From positions 134,444 through 198,443 of the forward strand of contig NZ_AOLW01000024.1 of assembly GCF_000336615.1 (NCBI RefSeq): 64,000 nt of DNA. Direction: 5' to 3'. Source of the DNA: Haloarcula amylolytica JCM 13557 (GTDB lineage: Archaea > Halobacteriota > Halobacteria > Halobacteriales > Haloarculaceae). The notes beneath the pieces were generated by a model, which was given only the letters and a program-made list of their open reading frames with translations, was not told the origin of the DNA and searched no databases. Below, piece after piece: positions 25,441 to 33,484 of this stretch. How positions within the stretch are numbered: position 1 is the stretch's first letter; each line of letters opens with the position of its first letter. The position numbers and the translations under genes are program-made.

Positions 25441-26025
25441 ATGCGAGCTGAGGTGGGTGAAAGCGCAACTATTTCGCCACAGGCGACGGTGGGCTACGAG
25501 TACAATGACGATGTCTCACCGACAGTCCTCGGCACAGCGGCAACAGTACGTGCCGGGACAGTCATCTACTGTGACGTCGCCATTGGAGCATCGTTTGTCA
25601 CAGGACACAACGCACTGGTTCGGGAGCATACAACCATCAGTGACGATGTCGTACTCGGAACGAACGCCGTTATCGATGGGAAGACGGAGATTGGCTCTCA
25701 TGTTAGTCTTCAGACAGGGGTGTACGTCCCGTCTCAGACAACCATCGGGGACAACGTCTTCCTCGGCCCACATGCAGTCCTGACAAACGACAGGTATCCA
25801 GTGCGTAGCGACGGTAGACTGTCGGGGCCAACCATTGAGGACGGAGTCACTATCGGGGCGAACGCCACGGTGTTACCTGATGTGACTATCGGCGAGCACA
25901 GCTTTGTTGCTGCAGGGGCAGTCGTCACGACAGATATTCCGCCGAATAGCTTAGTGGTCGGCGTCCCGGCCAGCCACGAACCACTGCCGCCTGAACTAGA
26001 TACACGAAACAGGCTAGAGCAATGA
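25441..26025 (+). CDS. WbpD-like sugar-nucleotide N-acetyltransferase
   Basis: A 194-aa left-handed beta-helix acetyltransferase with repeated hexapeptide turns, for example I-G-S-H-V, I-G-D-N-V, I-G-A-N-A and I-G-E-H-S. Family members (WbpD) transfer an acetyl group from acetyl-CoA to the 3-amino group of UDP-GlcNAc(3N)A. The length and the loop around N-D-R-Y-P-V (near 119-124) fit WbpD. A GGAGG sequence lies 10-15 nt upstream of the ATG. Its stop overlaps the aminotransferase start (ATGA), tying the two reactions together. Enzyme family is sure; substrate is inferred from the cassette. Confidence 0.88.
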   Translation: MRAEVGESATISPQATVGYEYNDDVSPTVLGTAATVRAGTVIYCDVAIGASFVTGHNALVREHTTISDDVVLGTNAVIDGKTEIGSHVSLQTGVYVPSQTTIGDNVFLGPHAVLTNDRYPVRSDGRLSGPTIEDGVTIGANATVLPDVTIGEHSFVAAGAVVTTDIPPNSLVVGVPASHEPLPPELDTRNRLEQ

Positions 26026-27095
26026 TCAACCTTGCCACACCCGACATCGGGGATGCGGAGCGCGAGCGGGTGCAAGCAGTACTCGATAGCGGACAGCTGG
26101 CGGACGGTCCGCAGGTGCGAGAGTTCGAGAGCGAGTTCGCCACGCACTGTGGGGTGTCCCACGCCGTTGCTACCGCCAACGGGACCACAGCCCTCCACGC
26201 TGCGCTGAAAGGACTTGGCATCGGAAGTGGCGACCGTGTCCTGACGACGCCGTTCTCGTTCATCGCGAGCACGAACGCAGTTCGCCTCGCCGGGGCGGAG
26301 CCGATATTTGCCGACATCGCTCCGGCAACGTACACCTTAGACCCCGACAGCGTTGAACGGACTATTGCGGCCCACGATGGGGCCGTCGACGCTATCATCG
26401 CTGTTCATCTCTACGGATTACCTGCCGACATGACCAGGTTGCGAAGGATCGCTGACGAGCATGACATACCGCTAGTGGAGGACGCGGCACAGGCCCACGG
26501 AGCGGCTGTCGGCGGCGAACCGGTCGGTAGTCTCGGCGATGTGGCCTGTTTCTCCTTTTATCCAACAAAGAACATGACTACTGGCGAGGGTGGGATGGTT
26601 GTCACCGACGATCCTGTGGTCGCGGCTCGGACCGAGCGGTTCGTCAACCACGGTCGTGGCGACGAGGGATACACCGACGTAGGGCATAATTTCCGGATGA
26701 CGAGTATCGCTGCCGCTATCGGCCTAGCACAACTAGAATGCCTTCCAGAGTACGTCGCGACTCGGCGAGAGTACGCGACGATACTGACTGACGCACTCTC
26801 GGCGACTGACCTGACGACTCCTGTCGAACCGTCCGACCGCCGGCACGCCTACAATCAGTACACTGTTCGCTGTCGGGACCGAGACGGATTGATCGACCAT
26901 CTCACCGCACACGATATCGGATACGGTGTTTATTACCCGACCCCGATCAACGAACAAGAGGCGTACAGCGGTGTTACTGCCGACACACCCGAAGCTAAGC
27001 GCGCAGCTGCGGAAGTATGCTCACTTCCGGTACATCCGGCGCTGGAGCAACGTGAGGTCGAGCGAGTGGCGGAGGTGGTCCAGACGTATGGGTGA
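26022..27095 (+). CDS. WbpE-like DegT/DnrJ/EryC1/StrS aminotransferase
   Basis: A 357-aa PLP aminotransferase of the sugar-aminating DegT/DnrJ family. Lys183 in F-S-F-Y-P-T-K-N is the expected Schiff-base lysine; E-D-A-A-Q-A-H near 153-159 binds the cofactor; N-G-T-T-A-L near 53-58 binds phosphate. In the Wbp route it moves an amino group from glutamate to the 3-keto group of the uronic acid nucleotide and regenerates the 2-oxoglutarate used by the 3-dehydrogenase. It overlaps both neighbours (4 and 8 nt), so the four enzymes are translationally coupled. Confidence 0.92.
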   Translation: MINLATPDIGDAERERVQAVLDSGQLADGPQVREFESEFATHCGVSHAVATANGTTALHAALKGLGIGSGDRVLTTPFSFIASTNAVRLAGAEPIFADIAPATYTLDPDSVERTIAAHDGAVDAIIAVHLYGLPADMTRLRRIADEHDIPLVEDAAQAHGAAVGGEPVGSLGDVACFSFYPTKNMTTGEGGMVVTDDPVVAARTERFVNHGRGDEGYTDVGHNFRMTSIAAAIGLAQLECLPEYVATRREYATILTDALSATDLTTPVEPSDRRHAYNQYTVRCRDRDGLIDHLTAHDIGYGVYYPTPINEQEAYSGVTADTPEAKRAAAEVCSLPVHPALEQREVERVAEVVQTYG

Positions 27096-28080
27096 GACGC
27101 TCGATGTCGGTGTTGTTGGCGTCGGAGCAATGGGTCGACACCACGCCCGTGTCTACAACGAGCTGTCCGGTGCGACGCTGATCGGCGTTGCCGACGCCAA
27201 CGCGGACCGAGCAAAGCAGATCGCTGACGAAAATGGGGTCCGGGCCTGTGACAGCGCGGAACTGTGCAAGCAAGCCGATGCGGTCTCAATCGCCGTCCCG
27301 ACGCGGTACCACGCCGAGGTTGCTCGACAGTGTATTGACGCTGGGACTGGGATGTTGATCGAAAAGCCGTTGGTCGTGAAGACTGCGACCGGACGCGACC
27401 TCATCGACGCTGCGGATGCCGAGGACGTGACCCTTCAGGTAGGCCATATAGAGCGGTTCAACCCTGTGACAGAGGTCTTGGATGAGATCCTCGCAGATAT
27501 CGATGTTATTTCTGTGTCGGCCAAACGGCTAGGGCCGTCAGTCGATCGCACTGTTGAGGACTCGGCAGTCACCGACCTCATGATACACGACATCGATCTG
27601 ATCTGTCATCTCCTGCCGTCCGCAGTATCAGATATTCAGGTCAGCGGCGCTGCACAGGGCCGATACGCGACAGCAACGTTAGAGTTTGCCTCCGGAGTCA
27701 TTGGCTCGCTGACGGCGAGCAGGGTCACAGAAAAGAAGATCCGCCAGTTCAAAATCACCGCGGATTCCTGTTACGTGACCGCTGACTTCATTGATCAGTC
27801 ACTGGAAGTCCATCGCCAGTCAGTTCCGGAGTACGTTGCGACGGACAACGAGGTCCGGTACCGCCATGAGAGTATCGTCGAGAAACCGGCAGTACGCACC
27901 GGGGAACCACTCAAACGCGAACTCGAGTCCTTCCTCGATGCTGTACAGACGAACAGCCAACCGCGTGTCACAGGTGAGGACGGGATCCAAGCCGTCGAGT
28001 TAGCACAGACGATTGACCGAAAAGCGTTCGACACGGGATCTTCGGAAGGGGAGTTCACCACCAATGCACAGACAGACTGA
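27088..28080 (+). CDS. WbpB-like Gfo/Idh/MocA 3-dehydrogenase
   Basis: A 330-aa NAD(P)-dependent oxidoreductase. Seen: G-V-V-G-V-G-A-M-G-R-H-H-A-R at about 8-21 (Rossmann), E-K-P at about 92-94 (substrate lysine), and D-L-M-I-H-D-I-D near 162-169, with the catalytic His. In WbpB this step oxidises C3 of UDP-GlcNAcA and regenerates NAD+ by reducing 2-oxoglutarate. The start was set to the ATG giving an 8-nt overlap with the aminotransferase gene; the longer frame reads through that gene. It ends 17 nt inside the next gene. Confidence 0.9.
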   Translation: MGETLDVGVVGVGAMGRHHARVYNELSGATLIGVADANADRAKQIADENGVRACDSAELCKQADAVSIAVPTRYHAEVARQCIDAGTGMLIEKPLVVKTATGRDLIDAADAEDVTLQVGHIERFNPVTEVLDEILADIDVISVSAKRLGPSVDRTVEDSAVTDLMIHDIDLICHLLPSAVSDIQVSGAAQGRYATATLEFASGVIGSLTASRVTEKKIRQFKITADSCYVTADFIDQSLEVHRQSVPEYVATDNEVRYRHESIVEKPAVRTGEPLKRELESFLDAVQTNSQPRVTGEDGIQAVELAQTIDRKAFDTGSSEGEFTTNAQTD

Positions 28081-29443
28081 GTCAGTAGGTGGCGTTTACG
28101 GGAACGACGCCACTGCCGAGCAGGTTCAAACCGCGTTTGAAAACGGAACCCTCCCGGTGGCAGTGTACGGACTCGGCAAGATGGGGCTCCCGCTGGCTGC
28201 TGTGTTTGCCGACGTCTGTGGCGCTGTCATCGGTGTCGACATCGATCCGGCAGTCGTTGAAAGTGTCAATGCTGGCAACTGCCACGTCCAGCGCGAACCG
28301 GGACTGCCCGATTTAGTGGCAGACTGTGTCGCCGCCGGGAAACTTCGCGCGACGTCTGACCCGGCCGCTGCGGCGGCTGCAGCGAACGTTCACGTCGTCA
28401 TCGTGCCGACACCGCTCACTGACACGTCTGAGCCCGATCTCTCGATGCTTGACGCTGCTATCGATGGGATTGCGGAGGAGGTCGCACCCGGGGACCTCGT
28501 CCTTGTTGAGTGCACCGTTCCACCACGGACGACTGCTGACCGCGTCCAGCCCGACATCGCTGCGGCAGCCGGCTTAGAGACCGATGCGTTCGGTGTCGCA
28601 TTCTGTCCCGAGCGGACCGCGAGTGGACGCGCTATTCAGGACATCCGCGGCGCGTACCCGAAGGTCGTTGGCGGTGTCGACGATGAAAGTACCCGACTGG
28701 CAGAGTGCATCTACACCAGTATCAACGACAGCGGTGTTATCGCTGTCGCCGACGCAACCACTGCCGAATGTGTCAAGCTGTTTGAGGGATTGTACCGTGA
28801 TGTCAACATCGCGCTGGCAAACGAGCTAGCGACGTTCACCGACGAGCTTGACGTCGACGTTCGGGCAGCAATCGAGGCTGCCAACACGCAACCGTTCTGT
28901 GACATCCACGATCCTGGACCCGGAGTTGGTGGCCACTGTATCCCAGTCTACCCCCACTTCCTCATCGAACCGTTTGACACCGAGGCACCGTTGCTCGAAA
29001 CCGCACGCGAGGTCAACGATTCGATGCCGGTGTTTACAGTCGAGACACTCCGCGAAGAACTGGCCGCCGACGGCGTGGAACTGGCCGCGGCCAGCGTCCT
29101 TGTGCTCGGGCTGACCTATCGCCCCGGTGTGGAGGAAACGCAGACATCGCCGGCCCGTACAATCGCAGAGAGGCTGTCAGCGGCCGGGGCCGACGTCGAC
29201 GGGATCGACCCGCTTCTCGACGATACCGCCGAGTTCGACCTGAAGCAGCTACCACTTTCTCGGGCGTCAGAGCGGGACTACGACGCTATCGTCATGGTCA
29301 CACCGCACAACGAGTTCGGGGCGCTAGACTGGGCCTCGATGGGCCGACCAGCGGGCTCAGTCGTCATCGACGGGCGGGACACACTGACGTTGTCTGACAC
29401 CAGCCATCGTGTCTACACCGTCGGGCGCGGACCCGTAGAGTAG
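28064..29443 (+). CDS. WbpA/WecC-like UDP-HexNAc 6-dehydrogenase
   Basis: A 459-aa nucleotide-sugar dehydrogenase. G-L-G-K-M-G near 36-41 is the NAD site; F-C-P-E-R near 181-185 is conserved; G-V-G-G-H-C-I-P-V-Y-P near 288-298 holds the catalytic Cys of the two-step oxidation of CH2OH to COOH. This GGHCIP form fits UDP-HexNAc dehydrogenases (WbpA, WecC) rather than UDP-glucose ones (GGxCFPKD). It would supply UDP-GlcNAcA, the entry to the cassette, even though it is the last gene. Confidence 0.92.
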   Translation: MHRQTESVGGVYGNDATAEQVQTAFENGTLPVAVYGLGKMGLPLAAVFADVCGAVIGVDIDPAVVESVNAGNCHVQREPGLPDLVADCVAAGKLRATSDPAAAAAAANVHVVIVPTPLTDTSEPDLSMLDAAIDGIAEEVAPGDLVLVECTVPPRTTADRVQPDIAAAAGLETDAFGVAFCPERTASGRAIQDIRGAYPKVVGGVDDESTRLAECIYTSINDSGVIAVADATTAECVKLFEGLYRDVNIALANELATFTDELDVDVRAAIEAANTQPFCDIHDPGPGVGGHCIPVYPHFLIEPFDTEAPLLETAREVNDSMPVFTVETLREELAADGVELAAASVLVLGLTYRPGVEETQTSPARTIAERLSAAGADVDGIDPLLDDTAEFDLKQLPLSRASERDYDAIVMVTPHNEFGALDWASMGRPAGSVVIDGRDTLTLSDTSHRVYTVGRGPVE

Positions 29444-29453
29444 ACGGAGATAC

Positions 29454-29493
29454 GCCAGTCAGTTGTCCTGCCAGTCAGGTAATCCTGCCAGTC
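29454..29493. repeat. Three spaced GCCAGTC repeats after the island
   Basis: GCCAGTC occurs at 29454, 29470 and 29487 (16 and 17 bp apart), with the second and third copies inside an 11-bp match (TCCTGCCAGTC). They begin 11 nt after the dehydrogenase stop. They may be short sites for a protein, or chance. Confidence 0.3.
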
Positions 29494-29659
29494 CACGTTC
29501 CGGGACGCCACTAATCGTCAACACGGTTGCGGTGGAGCTGAACGCTCGTTTACTGGCCCGTCTGCAGGCTGTCACATGGACTGGCCGCACTCCCGTCGAA
29601 CCGTTCCGTAATACCTGCGACCGAAGGAATGTTGCCTGTTGAGCCCCTGAACAGAACCA

Positions 29660-30907
29660 ATGGGACACGCTGAATCTGAACTACTAGACGTGGAGCGTAT
29701 CCGCGAGGACTTCCCCATCCTCCAGCGCGAGTTCGGCGGCGAACAAGTGGTGTATCTCGACAACGCGGCCACCACGCAGACGCCCGAGCCGGTCGTCGAG
29801 ACCATCGCCGACTACTACCGGACGACGAACGCCAACGTCCACCGCGGCCTCCACCAGCTCAGCCAGGAGGCCAGCGTCGCCTACGAGGACGCCCACGACC
29901 GCGTCGCCGAGTTCATCGGCGCATCGGGCGAGCGCGAGGAAATCGTCTTCACCAAGAACACCACGGAGAGCGAGAACCTCGTCGCCTACGCCTGGGGCCT
30001 GAACGAACTCGGGCCCGAAGACGAGGTCGTCCTCACGGAGATGGAACACCATGCCTCGCTTGTCACCTGGCAGCAGATCGCCAAGAAGACCGGCGCGACG
30101 TGTCGCTACATCCGCGTCGACGAGGACGGCACGCTCGACATGGACCACGCCCGTGAAATCATCACCGACGACACGGCGATGGTCAGCGTCGTCCACGTCT
30201 CGAACACGCTCGGGACGGTCAACCCCGTCTCGGAACTGGCGGACATCGCCCACGACCACGGTTCCTACATCTTCGTCGACGGCGCGCAGTCGGTCCCGAA
30301 CCGCCCGGTCGACGTGGAAGCCATCGACGCCGACTTCCTGGCCTTCTCGGGCCACAAGATGGCCGGTCCGACCGGTATCGGCGTCCTCTACGGCAAGAAA
30401 CACCTGCTGGAGGAGATGGAGCCGTACCTCTACGGCGGCGAGATGATCAAGAAAGTCACCTTCGAGGACGCCACCTGGAACGACCTCCCCTGGAAGTTCG
30501 AGGCCGGCACGCCCGTCATCTGCCAGGGCATCGCGCTGGCGGAGGCCTGTGACTACCTTGACGATATCGGCATGGAACGAATCCAGCGTCACGAGGAGCA
30601 GCTCGCCCAGTACGCGCTGGAACAACTGCGGGACGAAGGCGACGTGGAGACGTACGGCCCGGCCGCGGGAACGGAACGGGGCGGTCTGGTCGCGTTCAAC
30701 CTCGATTCGGTCCACGCCCACGACCTCTCCTCGATCCTCAACGACTCCGCCGTCGCCATCCGCGCCGGCGACCACTGCACCCAGCCCCTCCACGACAAGA
30801 TGGGCGTCCCGGCGTCTGCGCGTGCTTCCTTCTACGTCTACAACACGCGGGAAGAAGTGGACAAGCTCGTTTCGGCTATCGACGACGCCCGCCAGCTGTT
30901 CGCGTAG
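29660..30907 (+). CDS. sufS: Cysteine desulfurase SufS
   Basis: A 415-aa class-II cysteine desulfurase. It removes sulfur from cysteine as persulfide for Fe-S assembly. Seen: N-terminal Y-L-D-N-A-A-T-T (near 32-39), PLP lysine Lys233 in S-G-H-K-M, and the active-site Cys373 in R-A-G-D-H-C-T-Q-P. G+C returns to the level of the flanking housekeeping genes here, marking the end of the island. The scaffold gene for Fe-S assembly is about 1.3 kb downstream with two unrelated-looking genes between. Confidence 0.95.
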   Translation: MGHAESELLDVERIREDFPILQREFGGEQVVYLDNAATTQTPEPVVETIADYYRTTNANVHRGLHQLSQEASVAYEDAHDRVAEFIGASGEREEIVFTKNTTESENLVAYAWGLNELGPEDEVVLTEMEHHASLVTWQQIAKKTGATCRYIRVDEDGTLDMDHAREIITDDTAMVSVVHVSNTLGTVNPVSELADIAHDHGSYIFVDGAQSVPNRPVDVEAIDADFLAFSGHKMAGPTGIGVLYGKKHLLEEMEPYLYGGEMIKKVTFEDATWNDLPWKFEAGTPVICQGIALAEACDYLDDIGMERIQRHEEQLAQYALEQLRDEGDVETYGPAAGTERGGLVAFNLDSVHAHDLSSILNDSAVAIRAGDHCTQPLHDKMGVPASARASFYVYNTREEVDKLVSAIDDARQLFA

Positions 30908-31016
30908 TTGTTCTCTCAGTTTCCGTCGGAGCTGCGGATCGGTTTATTGACAGTTTTTATATTACCGCGGCGCACGCCACCTATATGACACACCACCGAT
31001 AACTTTCGGCGGGACA

Positions 31017-31556
31017 ATGACTGATACCGATGAAGCGGAGCGGCCGCTGACGCCGGAAGCGCTCGATTACACGCACCTTCCCGATCAAACGATGTACAAG
31101 GTGTCACTCGACGACGCCAGTCACTTCGAACAGGGCGGGGACGACATCCGGACGTACCCTGTGTGTATCACGAACGAGTTCAAGCTGCTGTACTTCGAGA
31201 TGGACCCTGGCGCAGTCATCGACTGGCATACCCACGCACCCAGTTTCGACGAGGTGTGTCTGTGTCTCGATGGCACCGCCAGATACACGCTGAAACGCGA
31301 AGACGGAAGCGAGCAGATACTTCAGGCTGAACCGCGCGAGTTCGTCTATCTACCCGGTGGGGCACGACACAAGATCGAAGCAGTGGGTGAAACTGGTCAC
31401 GAGGGACTTGTCGCAATGCCGCCGGACTCGGTTGGACGCCTCGAGCTACTCGAAGGGAGTGAACCGTACCAGACAGAGGACTGGCCGGTTGCGCTGTGGG
31501 TCGACCGAGTCCGCGACGAAGTCGTCACGAAAGACGAGAACGCCGTCACGGAGTAG
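31017..31556 (+). CDS. Cupin-domain protein
   Basis: A 179-aa protein with one cupin barrel. Motif 1 is visible as P-G-A-V-I-D-W-H-T-H-A-P-S-F-D-E near 62-77 (metal-binding His, His and Glu) and motif 2 as L-P-G-G-A-R-H near 111-117. The C-terminal 40 residues are acidic and outside the barrel. The reaction is unknown. A TTTTTATAT box near 30954-30963 is about 26 nt before a 5-codon ORF (30985-31002), which ends 14 nt before this ATG. Confidence 0.82.
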   Translation: MTDTDEAERPLTPEALDYTHLPDQTMYKVSLDDASHFEQGGDDIRTYPVCITNEFKLLYFEMDPGAVIDWHTHAPSFDEVCLCLDGTARYTLKREDGSEQILQAEPREFVYLPGGARHKIEAVGETGHEGLVAMPPDSVGRLELLEGSEPYQTEDWPVALWVDRVRDEVVTKDENAVTE

Positions 31557-31580
31557 GTCCAATAGGTACGTATCGGGAAA

Positions 31581-32057
31581 TCACGGGTCCGCAGCGAGGT
31601 AGATGACAGCGAGCTCGTAGAGAGCGGGGTTCGGCGTCGCAATCGGCCGGGCCTCCTGTACAGCCGCCAGCGCGGTCGAGAGCGGGCGATCCTCCTCGGC
31701 GGCGATGGCCGTCGCAAGCAGCGTCGAACTCCGGGAGACGCCAGCCTTGCAGTGAATCAGCGCCGGACCGTCCGCTCGGACGAAGCGCCGGGCGGTATCG
31801 ACGGCCGCCTCGAACGCCGCCCACTCGTTGCCGGGGCCGTCGGTGAGCGGGTGGTGGGCGGTCGTGAGCGGGTACGCCTCGGCCGTCGCCGAGAGGACGT
31901 GCTCGAAGGAACGGTCGTGCGCTTCGGGCCGCGCCGCGTGTTTGTTGCCGATAAAAAGCGGCCGGTCGCCGATCTGTCGGATCACCGGCGCATCGCTGAC
32001 GAACCCCACAGGTCGGACAGCACAGTCGGTTGAAGCCGAAGCGTCGTTCTGCCCCAT
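31581..32057 (-). CDS. Dual-specificity protein phosphatase
   Basis: A 158-aa cysteine phosphatase. The signature H-C-K-A-G-V-S-R-S at about 102-110 holds the nucleophile Cys103 and the phosphate-binding Arg109. P-L-T-D near 70-73 is a candidate for the general-acid loop Asp. It is short and lacks a targeting domain, like DUSP-type archaeal enzymes. A minus-strand box AGTATTTAC, about 27 nt upstream, suits a leaderless start. Confidence 0.9.
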   Translation of the reverse strand: MGQNDASASTDCAVRPVGFVSDAPVIRQIGDRPLFIGNKHAARPEAHDRSFEHVLSATAEAYPLTTAHHPLTDGPGNEWAAFEAAVDTARRFVRADGPALIHCKAGVSRSSTLLATAIAAEEDRPLSTALAAVQEARPIATPNPALYELAVIYLAADP

Positions 32058-32217
32058 GTGTTGACAGAACGGACTGCGATAGTAAATACTGCCTACTGAT
32101 GGGAGAGCGGCGGTCAGTTCTCACAGACCGTCGGAGCCGCCCCGCCGAAGAACAAAATACATGCGAACCGATACCTCGGAACGCTTTTCCGACTGACAGC
32201 CGTATCTTAGTTCAATT

Positions 32218-32646
32218 ATGGGTATCGGTGGCTCGGACATGTACCGGCAGCAGATCCTCGATCACTACAAGAACCCCCGGAACTACGGGGAGATCGAGGA
32301 CCCAACGTTTACCCACATCGGCGAGAATCCGATGTGCGGCGACGAGATACGGATGGATGTCGTCCTCGACGAGAGCGAGGAGACAATCGAACAGGTCGCC
32401 TTCCAGGGCGACGGCTGTGCCATCTCCCAGGCCTCCGCGTCGATGCTCTCACAGGAGCTAGCCGGGATGGCGGTCGAGGACCTAGAAGCGATGGACCGCG
32501 ACGACATCACAGAGATGCTGGGTGTCGACATCTCGCCGATGCGGGTGAAATGTGCCGTCCTCGCCGAGAAGGTGGCTCAGGACGGGGCGGAGATCTACTT
32601 CGGCGAGAAGGACATCGACCGGACGACGACCGAAGACGACGACTGA
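32218..32646 (+). CDS. sufU: SufU/IscU-type Fe-S scaffold
   Basis: A 142-aa Fe-S cluster assembly or sulfur-acceptor protein. The three ligand cysteines are Cys40 (P-M-C-G-D), Cys67 (G-D-G-C-A-I-S-Q) and Cys112 (V-K-C-A-V-L), with Asp42. The helix insertion before the last Cys favours SufU over IscU. The likely partner is SufS about 1.3 kb upstream. Zinc-dependent sulfur transfer is the SufU role in other organisms. Confidence 0.9.
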   Translation: MGIGGSDMYRQQILDHYKNPRNYGEIEDPTFTHIGENPMCGDEIRMDVVLDESEETIEQVAFQGDGCAISQASASMLSQELAGMAVEDLEAMDRDDITEMLGVDISPMRVKCAVLAEKVAQDGAEIYFGEKDIDRTTTEDDD

Positions 32647-32703
32647 GACGGACTCACACACCGTCAGTACGCTTTTCATGCCACTCGGGTGATAGCCCAG
32701 TCA

Positions 32704-33465
32704 ATGCCGGAAAACGAGTGGGACCCCGACGACTACGACGGGGGACACAGCTTTGTCGCCGAGTACGGAGCGGACGTGGTCGAGTTGCTGGACGCACAGC
32801 CGAGCGAGCGCGTCCTCGATATCGGCTGTGGCACGGGCCACCTGACAGCCGAAATCGGCGACCGAGGTGCGGCTGTGGTCGGTATCGACGCCGCCGAAGA
32901 GATGGTCGCTCAGGCTCGCGAGCAGTATCCCGACCTGACGTTCGAGGTCGCCGACGCCCGGGACTACGACCCCGGCACGTTCGACGCTGTCTTCTCGAAC
33001 GCCGCACTGCACTGGATACCCAGCGACGGCCACGACGCCGTGTTGTCGATGGTCGCCGAGGCCTTGGACGAAGGCGGTCGCTTCGTCGCGGAGCTTGGCG
33101 GCCAGGGGAACGTCTCACAGGTCGAAACAGCGGTCCGTTCGGTACTCGCCGAACGGGGCTACGAGACCGAGAACCCGTGGTATTTCCCGAGCCTCGGCGA
33201 GTACACGTCGCGTCTCGAAGCGCACGGACTGGAGGTCACCGCGGCGTGGCTGTTTGACCGTCCGACACCGCTTGAAGGCGGTAGCGCGGGCTTGAGAGAA
33301 TGGCTCGAAATGTTCGGCGATTCGGTGCTGGCTCCGGTCCCCGAACGCGACCACGGAGCTGTTCTGGACAGTATCGAGGACCGGCTGCGACCGGCGTTAT
33401 ACGACACAGAGACCGAGACGTGGACCGTCGACTACCGGCGGTTGCGGTTCGTCGCCAGTCGATAA
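32704..33465 (+). CDS. Class I SAM-dependent methyltransferase
   Basis: A 253-aa methyltransferase related to trans-aconitate and malonyl-ACP type enzymes. Motif I is V-L-D-I-G-C-G-T-G-H near 38-47; motif II acid is V-G-I-D-A-A near 59-64; V-A-D-A-R and N-A-A-L-H-W-I near 83-107 complete the SAM site. The substrate is unknown. The ATG fits a TATA-like CGCTTTTCATG about 29 nt upstream. Confidence 0.9.
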   Translation: MPENEWDPDDYDGGHSFVAEYGADVVELLDAQPSERVLDIGCGTGHLTAEIGDRGAAVVGIDAAEEMVAQAREQYPDLTFEVADARDYDPGTFDAVFSNAALHWIPSDGHDAVLSMVAEALDEGGRFVAELGGQGNVSQVETAVRSVLAERGYETENPWYFPSLGEYTSRLEAHGLEVTAAWLFDRPTPLEGGSAGLREWLEMFGDSVLAPVPERDHGAVLDSIEDRLRPALYDTETETWTVDYRRLRFVASR

Positions 33466-33484
33466 CGAACAGCTGGCCTGTGAT

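Noticed and set aside
25419..25451. GTG mini-ORF overlapping the WbpD-like start
   Set aside because: It needs a GTG start, has no box at the right distance, and the main gene has its own Shine-Dalgarno.
29459..29668. 69-aa minus-strand ORF after the island
   Set aside because: Overlaps the sufS start, has an unusual composition and no promoter box.
29684..30793. 369-aa minus-strand ORF opposite sufS
   Set aside because: A shadow ORF; sufS on the plus strand has all family residues.
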